A stretch of 64,000 nucleotides of DNA from contig NZ_KE383919.1 of assembly GCF_000422785.1 (NCBI RefSeq), positions 325,451 through 389,450 on the forward strand, given 5' to 3'. The stretch comes from Pseudovibrio exalbescens DSM 16456 (GTDB lineage Bacteria > Pseudomonadota > Alphaproteobacteria > Rhizobiales > Stappiaceae). The notes beneath the pieces are model-generated. The model was not told the DNA's origin. It was given only the letters and a program-made list of their open reading frames with translations, and did no database searches. Position 1 is the first letter of the stretch. Each line of letters begins with the position of its first letter. Shown piece by piece: positions 53,271-61,893 of this stretch. Made by a program: the position numbers and the translations under genes.

Positions 53271-53722
53271 GACACTGCCCCCGCCGCGGCATGAGGCATG
53301 TTCGTGCTTTCCAGCACATCCCGCATGGCAAATTGGCCCGCGCGCGCCCGCTGAGTAAATCGTTCGAGTTCGCTGATCTGACGATCAAATGCCGGATTGT
53401 CGCGCAAGTCCTCAACGACCCGGCAGGCGTGAGCTGCTGTTGTGCGATCACGGTCGAAAGCAGCCCCTGCACGAGCCAAAGTCATTCCAAGTGCAACATG
53501 CAGAAGATACATCGACACTTGCCGAGCAAGCGCGACATTGGCCATTCCTCGTGTGGGACTGTGCAGGTATTCCGGATTGACCCCAAAGGCCAGAGCGACC
53601 CGCCCGGTTACGACCCACGCAAGAGCGTCACTCGGCTTGTGCCCTTTTCGATCTGGCGGACGCATCGCACAAGGCGCAGTGGCGCTGCCGGATATCTTAC
53701 TGTTCTGACCTGTTTTGAACAT
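53267..53722 (-). CDS. DnaA domain IV-like DNA-binding protein
   Basis: A 151-aa protein whose core (about 60-125) matches the C-terminal DNA-binding domain of the replication initiator DnaA: ARQVSMYLLHVALGMTLARA, then GAAFDRDRTTAAHACRVVED. It lacks the ATPase domain, so it is not DnaA itself. The TTAAHA helix resembles the DnaA-box-reading TTVxHA helix. The ATG at 53722 has GAGGTG upstream; an in-frame start five codons earlier does not. It is coupled to the DUF6456 gene downstream. I infer a regulator that may recognise DnaA-box-like sites. Confidence 0.85.
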   Translation of the reverse strand: MFKTGQNSKISGSATAPCAMRPPDRKGHKPSDALAWVVTGRVALAFGVNPEYLHSPTRGMANVALARQVSMYLLHVALGMTLARAGAAFDRDRTTAAHACRVVEDLRDNPAFDRQISELERFTQRARAGQFAMRDVLESTNMPHAAAGAVS

Positions 53723-54130
53723 GTCTGCACCTCGCATCCAAGCACAAGAAAAAGCTCATGTATTTCCTGATGATTGGGTGCTCAGGAGCAGAGGGGGATA
53801 AGTATCCGCAACAGATCTATCTCAACGGAACCTTCACGTTTATCATTAATAGAAATCCACATCTCTAATAGTTATGCGCATAATCATACAAGTCTATTCA
53901 ACAAGGGAGGACCCAGGCCCAGAATCAAAATGCTGTTTGTTATTACAAAGGAATTATGAGGGAGGATAAGTTGTTTGACGGCCAATCACACCAGTGCAAA
54001 ATTCGTAAAGCGGCATCGGCCTATGACGGCGAACAAAAACGCGGTCGCCAAGGGCACTGGACATATGACGCCAATCGCCTCATCGCCCAACACCTGAACT
54101 TTCGGCGTTCAATCTTCAGCTATCTGACAA
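53723..54130. other. Gap without a supported gene
   Basis: An AT-rich stretch (53810-53960 especially) between the DnaA-like gene and the mucR terminator. Two short plus-strand frames, 53774-53959 and 53956-54153, touch by an ATGA overlap. The first starts with TTG and the second runs into the mucR terminator; neither resembles a known protein. It may carry the promoter of the DnaA-like/DUF6456 pair. Confidence 0.4.
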
Positions 54131-54164
54131 CAAAAAAACCGCCAGCTCCGTGAAGAACTGGCGG
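54131..54164 (-). terminator. Intrinsic terminator of mucR
   Basis: On the minus strand a 7-bp stem (CCGCCAG / CTGGCGG) with a 12-nt loop is followed by seven T residues. It starts 28 bp after the mucR stop codon. Confidence 0.88.
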
Positions 54165-54191
54165 CTTTCCTTATCCCTGGGGGATATCTTA

Positions 54192-54608
54192 TTACTTGGT
54201 GCGCTTGCGCTGCTGCCCAAGGCCCATCTTCTTGGCCAGCTCAGACCGGGCTGCCGCATAGTGCGGTGCAACCATTGGATAGTCTGAAGGCAGGCCCCAC
54301 TTCTCGCGGTATTCTTCCGGTGTCATGTCATAGTGCGTGCGCAGGTGACGCTTCAGCGACTTGAACTTCTTACCATCTTCAAGACAGATGATGTAATCGT
54401 TCGTGACCGACTTCTTGATCGGCACAGCTGGCTTAAGCGGTTCAGGCTCTGGCTCTGTGATAGCGCCGCTGGTCTTCTGCAATGCAACGTACACATCGGT
54501 GATCAACACAGGCAGATCCGCGGACGCAACAGTGTTATTGCTGACATAGGCAGACACGATGTCCGCCGTCAGTTCAATCAAGTTATTATCTGCTGGGATC
54601 TCGCTCAT
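54192..54608 (-). CDS. mucR: MucR/Ros family zinc-finger transcriptional regulator
   Basis: A 138-aa global regulator. The Ros/MucR zinc finger is clear: C75, D78, H88, H92 in [19 protein letters not shown], with Asp in the second ligand place as in most MucR proteins, followed by [20 protein letters not shown]. The N-terminal helical part (1-55) forms oligomers. MucR proteins bind AT-rich DNA and repress many genes, including their own. The AT-rich 442-bp upstream region fits autoregulation. Confidence 0.95.
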   Translation of the reverse strand: MSEIPADNNLIELTADIVSAYVSNNTVASADLPVLITDVYVALQKTSGAITEPEPEPLKPAVPIKKSVTNDYIICLEDGKKFKSLKRHLRTHYDMTPEEYREKWGLPSDYPMVAPHYAAARSELAKKMGLGQQRKRTK

Positions 54609-54967
54609 TTCTCACCCGTTATCTTACGAAAATCGATTTTAATCTCTTTACACCGCGATACTGTATTTAAGTGAAATCGTCCGCATGCACAGCATACTTC
54701 AGGCGATCTTTACAATACAGATGATTCAACTCGGCGTAAAACCATGGTGGCCATTTATAGAGATCGCCTTACCTTTTCTCAAGAAAAAAAAGCAGCCTTT
54801 TTCTTGGTTACTAAGCTTTTTTTCTGGAAAGATGCAGAGGCAACTTGTCTAGCCGCACTAATTGCCCTGATGTAGGGAAGTAATTATGGCAAGCTGCCAC
54901 ATTCTCACAAGCCCAGATTTGACGCTGGGGCACATATAAGCCGCCGCGCCGTGCGGAAACGACAAAT
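54609..54967. other. AT-rich upstream region of mucR with a palindrome
   Basis: No gene is supported. It contains a perfect 9-bp inverted repeat CAAGAAAAA / TTTTTCTTG (54780-54788 and 54798-54806) and several T-runs, the kind of DNA MucR proteins bind. The frame 54811-54996 overlaps the mnh operon terminator and is not believable as a gene. The mucR promoter should lie close to 54620-54700. Confidence 0.5.
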
Positions 54968-55007
54968 AAAAACAGCGCCGCAACCTGAAACATCAAGTCG
55001 CGGCGCT
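54968..55007 (-). terminator. Intrinsic terminator of the mnh operon
   Basis: On the minus strand an 8-bp GC-rich stem (AGCGCCGC / GCGGCGCT) with an 18-nt loop is followed by GTTTTTATTTG. It begins 44 bp after the mnhG stop codon. Confidence 0.82.
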
Positions 55008-55050
55008 CTAATTCCGTTAAGTTTTTCGCAAAACTACCGTTACGCGGTGG

Positions 55051-55404
55051 TCAACCGGCGTTGTCACTCCCCGGTTGCGGGGGCACGCGTGGGTCCATGA
55101 TCGTGTCCTGGGTTGGTCGATAACCCACGGCATAAGCAGCCCGCGCTATCAGATGCGCCGCAACCGGTGCCGTCAGGATAAAGAAACAGAACCCGGCAAA
55201 TGCGCGGGCAAACACCCCAAGATCAATCGCATAAATCCCAAGGCCCAACAGCATGAGCCCAGAACCAAGCGTTCCCGCTTTCGAGGCGGCATGCATGCGC
55301 TGATAAACGTCTTTCAGACGCAGCAATCCCATTGCAGCAGCAAAAGCGAAGATGGAGCCAGAAATCAGCAACAGGCCCACCAGAATGTCGTGAAGAGCCA
55401 TCAT
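55051..55404 (-). CDS. mnhG: Mrp/Mnh cation:proton antiporter subunit G
   Basis: A 117-aa membrane subunit with three helices (about 5-25, 40-60 and 64-85) and family motif [20 protein letters not shown] followed by LGSGLMLLG. It is the last gene of the seven-subunit Mrp antiporter operon mnhABCDEFG and overlaps mnhF by 4 nt (ATGA). The Mrp complex exchanges Na+ (or K+) for H+ across the inner membrane and supports alkali and salt tolerance. Confidence 0.95.
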   Translation of the reverse strand: MMALHDILVGLLLISGSIFAFAAAMGLLRLKDVYQRMHAASKAGTLGSGLMLLGLGIYAIDLGVFARAFAGFCFFILTAPVAAHLIARAAYAVGYRPTQDTIMDPRVPPQPGSDNAG

Positions 55405-55772
55405 GATTTCGTGTCCTCCTTAATGTACATGTCCTCCTTGACGTAGTAGACGCCGACCTCATCCTCGATCGCCGGGTCATGAACTCGACCGCGGTTGAGA
55501 ACAAATCTTGCGAAAGCCACGGTTGCCAGGAAGCCTACCAGCCCCAGCGCCAGTGCAATGTCCACGTACAAAACATATTGCGAACGCACACCCACAGCCG
55601 CCATCAAACCAATGGCAACGGCCACAAGCAGATCAAGCCCTACGATCCGGTCTGGCAAACCCGGCCCCTTGATGATGCGGTAGACGATCAAGAGAAACGT
55701 AACCGACAGGACTGCCAGTGCAAAGTGAACGGAAAACCACAGGAAGGTGGAGGCAAATTGCTCAAATGTCAT
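55401..55772 (-). CDS. mnhF: Mrp/Mnh cation:proton antiporter subunit F
   Basis: A 123-aa subunit with three helices; the motif [20 protein letters not shown] is diagnostic. I chose the ATG at 55772, which overlaps the mnhE stop (ATGA); a GTG three codons earlier is less likely. The C-terminal extension ([20 protein letters not shown]) is hydrophilic and longer than usual. Confidence 0.95.
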   Translation of the reverse strand: MTFEQFASTFLWFSVHFALAVLSVTFLLIVYRIIKGPGLPDRIVGLDLLVAVAIGLMAAVGVRSQYVLYVDIALALGLVGFLATVAFARFVLNRGRVHDPAIEDEVGVYYVKEDMYIKEDTKS

Positions 55773-56248
55773 CTGAAGCACTCCATGATCTGTCGTTCAA
55801 ACCCTTCCTTGATATCGCGAATTGTCTCATCAGGATCCGGTACATCAAGGCAGTGAATGAACAGGGTTTTGCGGTCGTCCGAAACATCCATGGACAGGGT
55901 CCCGGGCGTGAGCGTGATCATGTTGGCCAGCAGGGTGATTTCATTGTCTCGTGTCACCGTGAGCGGCAGCGCGATAATGCCCGGCCGCAACTTCATGTTC
56001 GGTGACATGACGATGCACAGCACCCGCCAGGATGACATCACGACTTCACGAAGGAAGCTGTAGGCCAGCATCAACATTCGCGAGGAACGGCCTGCGTATT
56101 GCTGAAACGGTACCTGCTCGCGGATCACGTAGAGCGCAATCGACGATAGCAGGAAACCGAACACCAAGTTGAGCGCATCAAAGGAGCCCGAGACAGCGCC
56201 CCAGACAATCGCCATCAGCAGATTGATCAGAAAGAGCTTACTTTTCAT
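55769..56248 (-). CDS. mnhE: Mrp/Mnh cation:proton antiporter subunit E
   Basis: A 159-aa subunit with N-terminal membrane helices and a cytosolic C-terminal domain. Motifs are [38 protein letters not shown] and [10 protein letters not shown] chose the ATG at 56248 (ATGA overlap with mnhD) rather than the TTG two codons upstream. Confidence 0.95.
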   Translation of the reverse strand: MKSKLFLINLLMAIVWGAVSGSFDALNLVFGFLLSSIALYVIREQVPFQQYAGRSSRMLMLAYSFLREVVMSSWRVLCIVMSPNMKLRPGIIALPLTVTRDNEITLLANMITLTPGTLSMDVSDDRKTLFIHCLDVPDPDETIRDIKEGFERQIMECFR

Positions 56249-57837
56249 GGCCAAACTCCAAAGACAGACTGGACATAGGCATTCGGGTCAACAAGCGATG
56301 CGGCACCCTTGCTGACTATGGCCATGACCCCTTCCGGGAAGACCCCAACAAGAATGATGATGGCTGTCAGCGCCCCCAGCGACAAGGTTATATTGGCAGG
56401 TAGCGAAACGGCATTCGCAGCCACGGAGCCATCTGCCTGCGGCACAAGCGTGCCATCCTCAGTGCCTTCCGGCCCTCCGCGCCAAAAGCAGAAGATCCAG
56501 AACCGACCGATTGCAATGGCGGTAAGCACACCCGTGACCAGAATGGACGCAGCCACAAGGCCCCTGCCATCGGCCAGAGCGCCTTCTACCAGCATCACTT
56601 TGGGCCAGAACCCGGAGAACGGAGGCAAACCTGCAACGGCAAGCAGCAAGACAAGGGCACACCCGGCCGTGAGCGGACTTTTGGTGTAGAGTCCACCAAG
56701 CTCGCGCATGGAGAACGAGCCGCCGATGTTGAACATCAAGCCCGCGAGGAAGTAGAGCGCGGTCATGCACAAGATGGAGTGCGCTGCATAGAAGATCGCC
56801 CCGGCAACCGCGATTTGATTGCCAACAGCCAGACCCGCAAGCATGGAGCCAATGCCCGAGATGACCAGATAGCCGATCATCCGGCGAATGTCGGTCTGAG
56901 CAAGGGCACCAAAAACGCCGGAGAGCATGGTTATGATAGCGACAAATCCGATGAAGCTGCCCATCCACTCACGTGTTTCAGGCATCAGCATCAGCACAAC
57001 CCGCAGCAGAGCGTAGACGCCAACCTTTGTCAGCAAGCCGCCGAACACAGCAGAGACCACGATGCGGGGTGTATGGTAAGACGCCGGGAGCCAGAAGTTG
57101 ACAGGAAACGCCGCCGCCTTCATGGCAAACGCGAGGAAATAGAGCGCGGCGATTCCGTAGATCGGCCCCTGCCCTTCCAGCTCGCTCACCTTGATGGCGA
57201 TGTCGGCCATGTTCAAAGTTCCCACCAAGCCGTAAAGCAGGCCGGTGGCGATGAGGAACAAGGTCGTTGCCACAAAGTTGAGAACGGCATACTTCACACC
57301 GCCATCAATCTGGGCCTTATCGTTGCCCAGAATGATCATGCCCACCGACGCGATGAGGAGCACTTCAAACCACACATAGAGGTTGAAGATATCACCTGTC
57401 AGGAAGGCACCGGTCACACCGGTCAGCAACAGAATGAGGAACGGGAAGAAGCCGTAGCGCCGTTCCGAAGCCTCAATGGACCCGGTTGCATAAATCGCCG
57501 CGCACAAGGCGACGATTGAGGCTGCCAGGGCGAACAAGGCACCCATCGGGTCGGCGGTGAACGCGATCCCGAAAGGAGGCAGCCAGTTGCCCATGACAAT
57601 GGTTACGACGCCATGCTGCAAGACGTGCGACAAGAGCGCGAGGTTGGAGACAACGACCAACGAGATGACGCCGATGGCGATCCATGGCTGTACCGCGGTT
57701 TTCTTGCGCAGCATGATGGCCACGGCTCCACCGGCCATGGTCAACAGCAACGGCAGCACAAGCAACCAGTCTGCGCCTTGCACTGGCTGGGTTACCATGG
57801 CGGCCGAGATATCTACTGTACTGGATGAAACTGCCAT
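56245..57837 (-). CDS. mnhD: Mrp/Mnh cation:proton antiporter subunit D
   Basis: A 530-aa, 14-helix subunit homologous to the proton-pumping NuoN/NuoM proteins of complex I. The Proton_antipo_M domain has FNLYVWFEVLLIASVGMIIL, AAAFPVNFWLPASYHTPRIV and DIRRMIGYLVISGIGSMLAG. Conserved membrane acidic and lysine residues (for example E in YVWFEVLL and K in FAMKAAAFP) are present. The gene starts 3 bp after mnhC. Confidence 0.96.
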   Translation of the reverse strand: MAVSSSTVDISAAMVTQPVQGADWLLVLPLLLTMAGGAVAIMLRKKTAVQPWIAIGVISLVVVSNLALLSHVLQHGVVTIVMGNWLPPFGIAFTADPMGALFALAASIVALCAAIYATGSIEASERRYGFFPFLILLLTGVTGAFLTGDIFNLYVWFEVLLIASVGMIILGNDKAQIDGGVKYAVLNFVATTLFLIATGLLYGLVGTLNMADIAIKVSELEGQGPIYGIAALYFLAFAMKAAAFPVNFWLPASYHTPRIVVSAVFGGLLTKVGVYALLRVVLMLMPETREWMGSFIGFVAIITMLSGVFGALAQTDIRRMIGYLVISGIGSMLAGLAVGNQIAVAGAIFYAAHSILCMTALYFLAGLMFNIGGSFSMRELGGLYTKSPLTAGCALVLLLAVAGLPPFSGFWPKVMLVEGALADGRGLVAASILVTGVLTAIAIGRFWIFCFWRGGPEGTEDGTLVPQADGSVAANAVSLPANITLSLGALTAIIILVGVFPEGVMAIVSKGAASLVDPNAYVQSVFGVWP

Positions 57838-57840
57838 TGA

Positions 57841-58218
57841 TTAGTACCCCAGCGGTGGCTTCTCTTCGCCTTTCGGCTCGGCCACGCGCATTTCAAGAAC
57901 ATCATCGGTTCCCAGCTCCTGATAGGCCCGATACCCGAGCACCAGAAAATACGCCAGAAACGAAAACGAAATCACGATCGCGGTCAGAACCAACGCCTGC
58001 GGCAGCGGGTTGGCCGTTTGCTCCAGAGGCAGATAACTGCCTTCCGGAATGAACGGCGGCACGCTGCGGGTCAGACGCCCGGACGTGAAAATGAGGAGGT
58101 TGACAGCGTTACCCAGGATGGCAATGCCCATGAGGACACGGACCAGCTTCTTGGAGAGCATCAGGTAGATTGACGCACTCATCAGCAGGCCGACAAGAAT
58201 TGCGAAAACATATTCCAT
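57841..58218 (-). CDS. mnhC: Mrp/Mnh cation:proton antiporter subunit C
   Basis: A 125-aa NuoK-like subunit with three helices (YVFAILVGLLMSASIYLML, VLMGIAILGNAVNLLIFTSG, ALVLTAIVISFSFLAYFLVL). The segment PLPQALVLTAIVI is diagnostic. Its start overlaps the mnhB stop by one base (TGATG). Confidence 0.96.
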   Translation of the reverse strand: MEYVFAILVGLLMSASIYLMLSKKLVRVLMGIAILGNAVNLLIFTSGRLTRSVPPFIPEGSYLPLEQTANPLPQALVLTAIVISFSFLAYFLVLGYRAYQELGTDDVLEMRVAEPKGEEKPPLGY

Positions 58219-58637
58219 CAGTCCACATCCCTTTCTTCCAGAGACAGGGCAATGGAGGTGATCGCACCCACCACAACCAGATAGACGCCGATGTCAAACA
58301 CCAACGGGGTACTCAGCTTCATTGTAGAGCCGAGAAAGTCGAAGATCAGCCACTGGCTGGTCATCGGTGCCTGCGCGAACAGATAGCTCGGCAACACCGA
58401 CAGGACCGCGATGAAAAGACCGATCCCCGCAAGGCTCATGGGATGAACCACCATGGCACGACGCACGGCTGCAACACCGCAGGCGATGCCATAGATGGCA
58501 AAGGCGGATACGGCAATCAGACCGCCGATAAACCCTCCGCCCGGCTCATTGTGGCCCCGCAACAGCACGAAGATGGAAAACACCATCATCAATGCAGAAA
58601 GGTAAGGGGCGATTGTTCGGAAAATGACCGTATTCAT
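58218..58637 (-). CDS. mnhB: Mrp/Mnh cation:proton antiporter subunit B
   Basis: A 139-aa subunit with four helices. Diagnostic parts are [20 protein letters not shown] and [20 protein letters not shown]. It overlaps mnhA by 4 nt (ATGA). In some rhizobial Pha systems A and B are fused; here they are separate. Confidence 0.96.
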   Translation of the reverse strand: MNTVIFRTIAPYLSALMMVFSIFVLLRGHNEPGGGFIGGLIAVSAFAIYGIACGVAAVRRAMVVHPMSLAGIGLFIAVLSVLPSYLFAQAPMTSQWLIFDFLGSTMKLSTPLVFDIGVYLVVVGAITSIALSLEERDVD

Positions 58638-61000
58638 TCTGCCGCCTCCTTAACAGGTTCCACCAGTTTCTCAGACTGACTCTTTTTCGGGCGCACCCGG
58701 ATCAAGGCCAGCACGGACAAACCCGCTACCATCACAACGGCGATTTCGCCGATCGTATCAAAACCACGGAAATCAACCAGGATCACGTTCACCAGGTTGC
58801 GACCATGGGCGATGCTGTAGCTGTATTCGGTGAAAAACTGCGGCAAGGTGCTGTCGAATGGCAGACGTACGATCGTCATCAGCAACATGGCCACGCCGAG
58901 GCCCACCCCGCCGGCGATCACACCGTCAGTGACACGATCCTCTTTGGAACGAACGTCCTTCGGTTTGAGATCAAGACGGGTCATGACCAGTGCCAGGATC
59001 ACCACAGACAGAGTTTCAACCATGAACTGCGTCAGTGACAGATCCGGTGCACCAAACAGCGTGTAGATCACGGCAACCGAGAAACCGGTAATACCCAATG
59101 ACACAATGCCGGTGACGCGGTTTTTCGCCGTGATAACGGCATAAAGGCCGATCACTGCCAAAACGACAAAAGCCCATTCGAAATACGCAAGGTTCTCGAA
59201 GCCCACCATGGTTGGCCAGTTACCCGTCACCATCATCGGCACGAACAGCATTACAGCCACTGATGCAAACGAAAGCCGCATGTAGGTAACCATGGAACCG
59301 CCTTGAACCAGACGCGTAAAGCGGTCAGAGAACCTTACAACCAGCGTGATAAGCTGATCGAAGCCCTTGTCCGGTCCCCAACCGATGGTGGTCAGGATGC
59401 GATCCACGAGACCGCGCAGGTAGTCGATACGCAGAAACGCGAAAACACCCAGAGCAATGGTGATCACGGACATTGCCAACGCCATGTTCAGGTGGTGCGG
59501 CAACAGATAGAGTTCCTTGCCGTACGCGAGGCCACTGACTGCCGAAACCATTGGGTTCACGAACAGATAGCCCGCATACCCTGCCAACAGGCCCAGTGCC
59601 AAGCCGCTTAGCGCCAGTGTAATCGGCCCTGCCCAGAGAAGGATCGGACCTTCGTGCGCATGCTTGGGTGTCTCCACTTTTTCACCCAGGAATGGCTTGA
59701 GGGCCACGGCCATGGCCAGAGCAAACATCAACACGTTGCCGCACAGGGCCACCAACGCGATGACGAAGCCAGAACCAATGGTGTTCCAAGCGCCATCATA
59801 CAGGACTTCCTTAGCCACAAATCCAATGAACGGCGGAAGACCGGCCATGGACAACGCAGCAAGAACAGCCGCAGCAAAGGTGATTGGCATTGCATTGCGC
59901 AAGCCACCCAGTTTGGTGATGTCTCGTGTGCCTGCTTCGTGATCAATGGTTCCTGCCATCATGAACAGAGAGCCTTTGAACAACGAGTGAGCAAGGAGGT
60001 AAATCACTGCCCCTTTGACTGCCACCGTATTCGGAGCACCTGTCAGCATGACCAGCAGCCCCAAAGAGGCCACCGTCGTGTAGGCCAGCATGAGCTTCAG
60101 GTCAGTCTGGCGAATGCCGATAATGACACCGGCCAGAAGTGTAATGCCCCCGAACAGCGGCAGAATAGTGGTCCACAACGCGGTATCACCCATGACTGGG
60201 TTCAAGCGCATGAGCAGGTACACACCAGCCTTCACCATGGTGGCGGAGTGCAGATATGCGGATACTGGTGTGGGGGCCTCCATGGCGTTCGGCAGCCAGA
60301 AATGGAAGGGGAACTGCGCCGACTTCGTGAAAGCACCCAGACAGATCAGGACGAAAATGGCTCCATAGAGGTTGCTGTCGCGCAGAACATCACCGGATGC
60401 CAGGACTTCGTTCATCTCCATTGAACCGCCGGCAATTCCGATCAGGATGAAGCCCGCCAGCAATGCCATCCCACCGGCACCAGTAACAACCAGAGCCTGA
60501 ATGGCAGCCCGCCGGGACGCTGTGCGAAGATGGTCGAACCCGATCAGCAGGAAGGACGTGATCGAGGTCAACTCCCAGAAGATGAACAAGGTTATCAGGT
60601 TGTTCGCCAGAACAACCCCCAACATTGCCCCCATGAAGAGAAATAGGAAGGAAAAGAAGCTGCCTTGCTTGGGGTGACCTTTCAGATATCCCCCCGCATA
60701 CAACACCACAAAGGTGCCAATGCCAGATATAAGCAACGCAAAAAGAGTTGATAGCCCATCTAGATAGATGGAGAAGGTGACGCCGTAGGAGGGCACCCAC
60801 TCAAGTCCCAAAGCGTACGTCTGCCCGGACGCGACGCTAGAGACAAGCGAGAGCAAGTGCACGAAGATCAGCGCAGGAACCGCGGCGAGAACCCAAGCAG
60901 CGTTGTGTTTCAACTTCTGCGTGAGAACCGGCGCGAGCGCTGCGGCTACAAAGGGCGCGAGCATCGCCCAAAATGTGGCCTCCACACCAGAAAATGGCAT
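58634..61000 (-). CDS. mnhA: Mrp/Mnh cation:proton antiporter subunit A
   Basis: A 788-aa NuoL-like subunit, the first gene of the operon. The Proton_antipo domain includes [40 protein letters not shown] and [16 protein letters not shown]. The C-terminal part has the MbhD/MbhE-like segment [23 protein letters not shown]4040-type. All seven subunits are intact, so a working Na+(K+)/H+ antiporter is expected. The promoter should lie in the AT-rich gap above it. Confidence 0.96.
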   Translation of the reverse strand: MPFSGVEATFWAMLAPFVAAALAPVLTQKLKHNAAWVLAAVPALIFVHLLSLVSSVASGQTYALGLEWVPSYGVTFSIYLDGLSTLFALLISGIGTFVVLYAGGYLKGHPKQGSFFSFLFLFMGAMLGVVLANNLITLFIFWELTSITSFLLIGFDHLRTASRRAAIQALVVTGAGGMALLAGFILIGIAGGSMEMNEVLASGDVLRDSNLYGAIFVLICLGAFTKSAQFPFHFWLPNAMEAPTPVSAYLHSATMVKAGVYLLMRLNPVMGDTALWTTILPLFGGITLLAGVIIGIRQTDLKLMLAYTTVASLGLLVMLTGAPNTVAVKGAVIYLLAHSLFKGSLFMMAGTIDHEAGTRDITKLGGLRNAMPITFAAAVLAALSMAGLPPFIGFVAKEVLYDGAWNTIGSGFVIALVALCGNVLMFALAMAVALKPFLGEKVETPKHAHEGPILLWAGPITLALSGLALGLLAGYAGYLFVNPMVSAVSGLAYGKELYLLPHHLNMALAMSVITIALGVFAFLRIDYLRGLVDRILTTIGWGPDKGFDQLITLVVRFSDRFTRLVQGGSMVTYMRLSFASVAVMLFVPMMVTGNWPTMVGFENLAYFEWAFVVLAVIGLYAVITAKNRVTGIVSLGITGFSVAVIYTLFGAPDLSLTQFMVETLSVVILALVMTRLDLKPKDVRSKEDRVTDGVIAGGVGLGVAMLLMTIVRLPFDSTLPQFFTEYSYSIAHGRNLVNVILVDFRGFDTIGEIAVVMVAGLSVLALIRVRPKKSQSEKLVEPVKEAAE

Positions 61001-61524
61001 TTAGCACTCCGTTATAGGCTAGTCATTAGTTCAAGCTGGTCAGTCGAATCGATACCAAAGCATACAATTCGGCAACCGAACTCATGACATAATGTGCCCA
61101 TCCTAAAACGGCAAGTCGATTACGTTGGGTATATTCGATATGTCGCTATGCAATTTTCCATATTTGGTTTATTTCGTCGCACTTGGCCATGAACTTCTCT
61201 TAACCCACCCTTTATTTCTACATAGCGAGCACGATCGGAAATGAAACTGTTCATGGATGCCAAAGACTCTTTACACGAGAGACCTTAGGAAATTCATCAA
61301 TTGACGTAATTTAAACGATGAATTTCAAAACAAATACTCAGAACCAGCAAAGCAGTTGAGGCTCTGAAGAACGCCACCAGCTTATTGTGATAAATTTGTT
61401 TGGCCGAATTACTAGCAGGGAAGCAGTGAGGTACGCGACAATTCCTTGAGACTCTTTTTGTTAGCTCCCGATCAATTCCCGTTTATTTCGGATTTCTGCG
61501 ATAACAATATTTCGGTTCCTTCGC
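61001..61524. other. AT-rich gap upstream of the mnh operon
   Basis: I see no gene, tRNA or clear repeat in this stretch. It is clearly more AT-rich than its surroundings (for example 61130-61340) and has several ATTTC/GAAAT words. It should contain the mnhA promoter. The AT content would make it a possible MucR-bound or horizontally altered segment, but nothing specific can be shown. Confidence 0.45.
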
Positions 61525-61893
61525 TCAATTCGAACAGATCAGATAAAAAGTGCTCAAATCCGGCGCATTATTGGGGCGCGCAGAAGATGCATTCCTATAA
61601 ACCATAAACGCCTTGGGTGCATTTTCGCCCTCTGGCCCGCAAACCATCTCTTTTTCCGCGGTCATCCAATTGACATTTTGACACACCAATTTGTGATGAT
61701 CTCCACTTATTGGGCGCCCAAGTTTTGTGGACAGTCTTCCTTTCCACGAGACAGATGCCCCTCGCAAAAAGGCAGATGGCACACTACCTTCGTCATATTC
61801 CGACTCGCGACGCCACGCAAAAACAACAAGCCCGCCATGCGAGTCGTCCTTAGCCACAGGAAACAATAAGGATTTCACTCTTGATCGACGCAC
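61525..61893 (-). CDS. Doubtful ORF divergent from the oligopeptidase gene
   Basis: A 122-codon frame with protein-like composition: LVVFAWRRESEYDEGSVPSA, HKLVCQNVNWMTAEKEMVCG and KAFMVYRNASSARPNN, ending in YLICSN. Three cysteines could pair. It starts with GTG (61893, or GTG at 61878) without a clear ribosome site and overlaps the divergent ptrB start by up to 13 bp. It may be a small exported-type gene that has lost its true start, or a remnant. No family is recognised. Confidence 0.33.
   Translation of the reverse strand: MRRSRVKSLLFPVAKDDSHGGLVVFAWRRESEYDEGSVPSAFLRGASVSWKGRLSTKLGRPISGDHHKLVCQNVNWMTAEKEMVCGPEGENAPKAFMVYRNASSARPNNAPDLSTFYLICSN

Noticed and set aside
53956..54153. Plus-strand 65-codon frame with AAAGGA upstream
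   Set aside because: It reads into the mucR terminator, has no family resemblance, and its apparent partner frame (53774-53959) begins with TTG.
54811..54996. Minus-strand 61-codon frame
   Set aside because: Its first codons lie within the mnh operon terminator stem, and there is no ribosome site.
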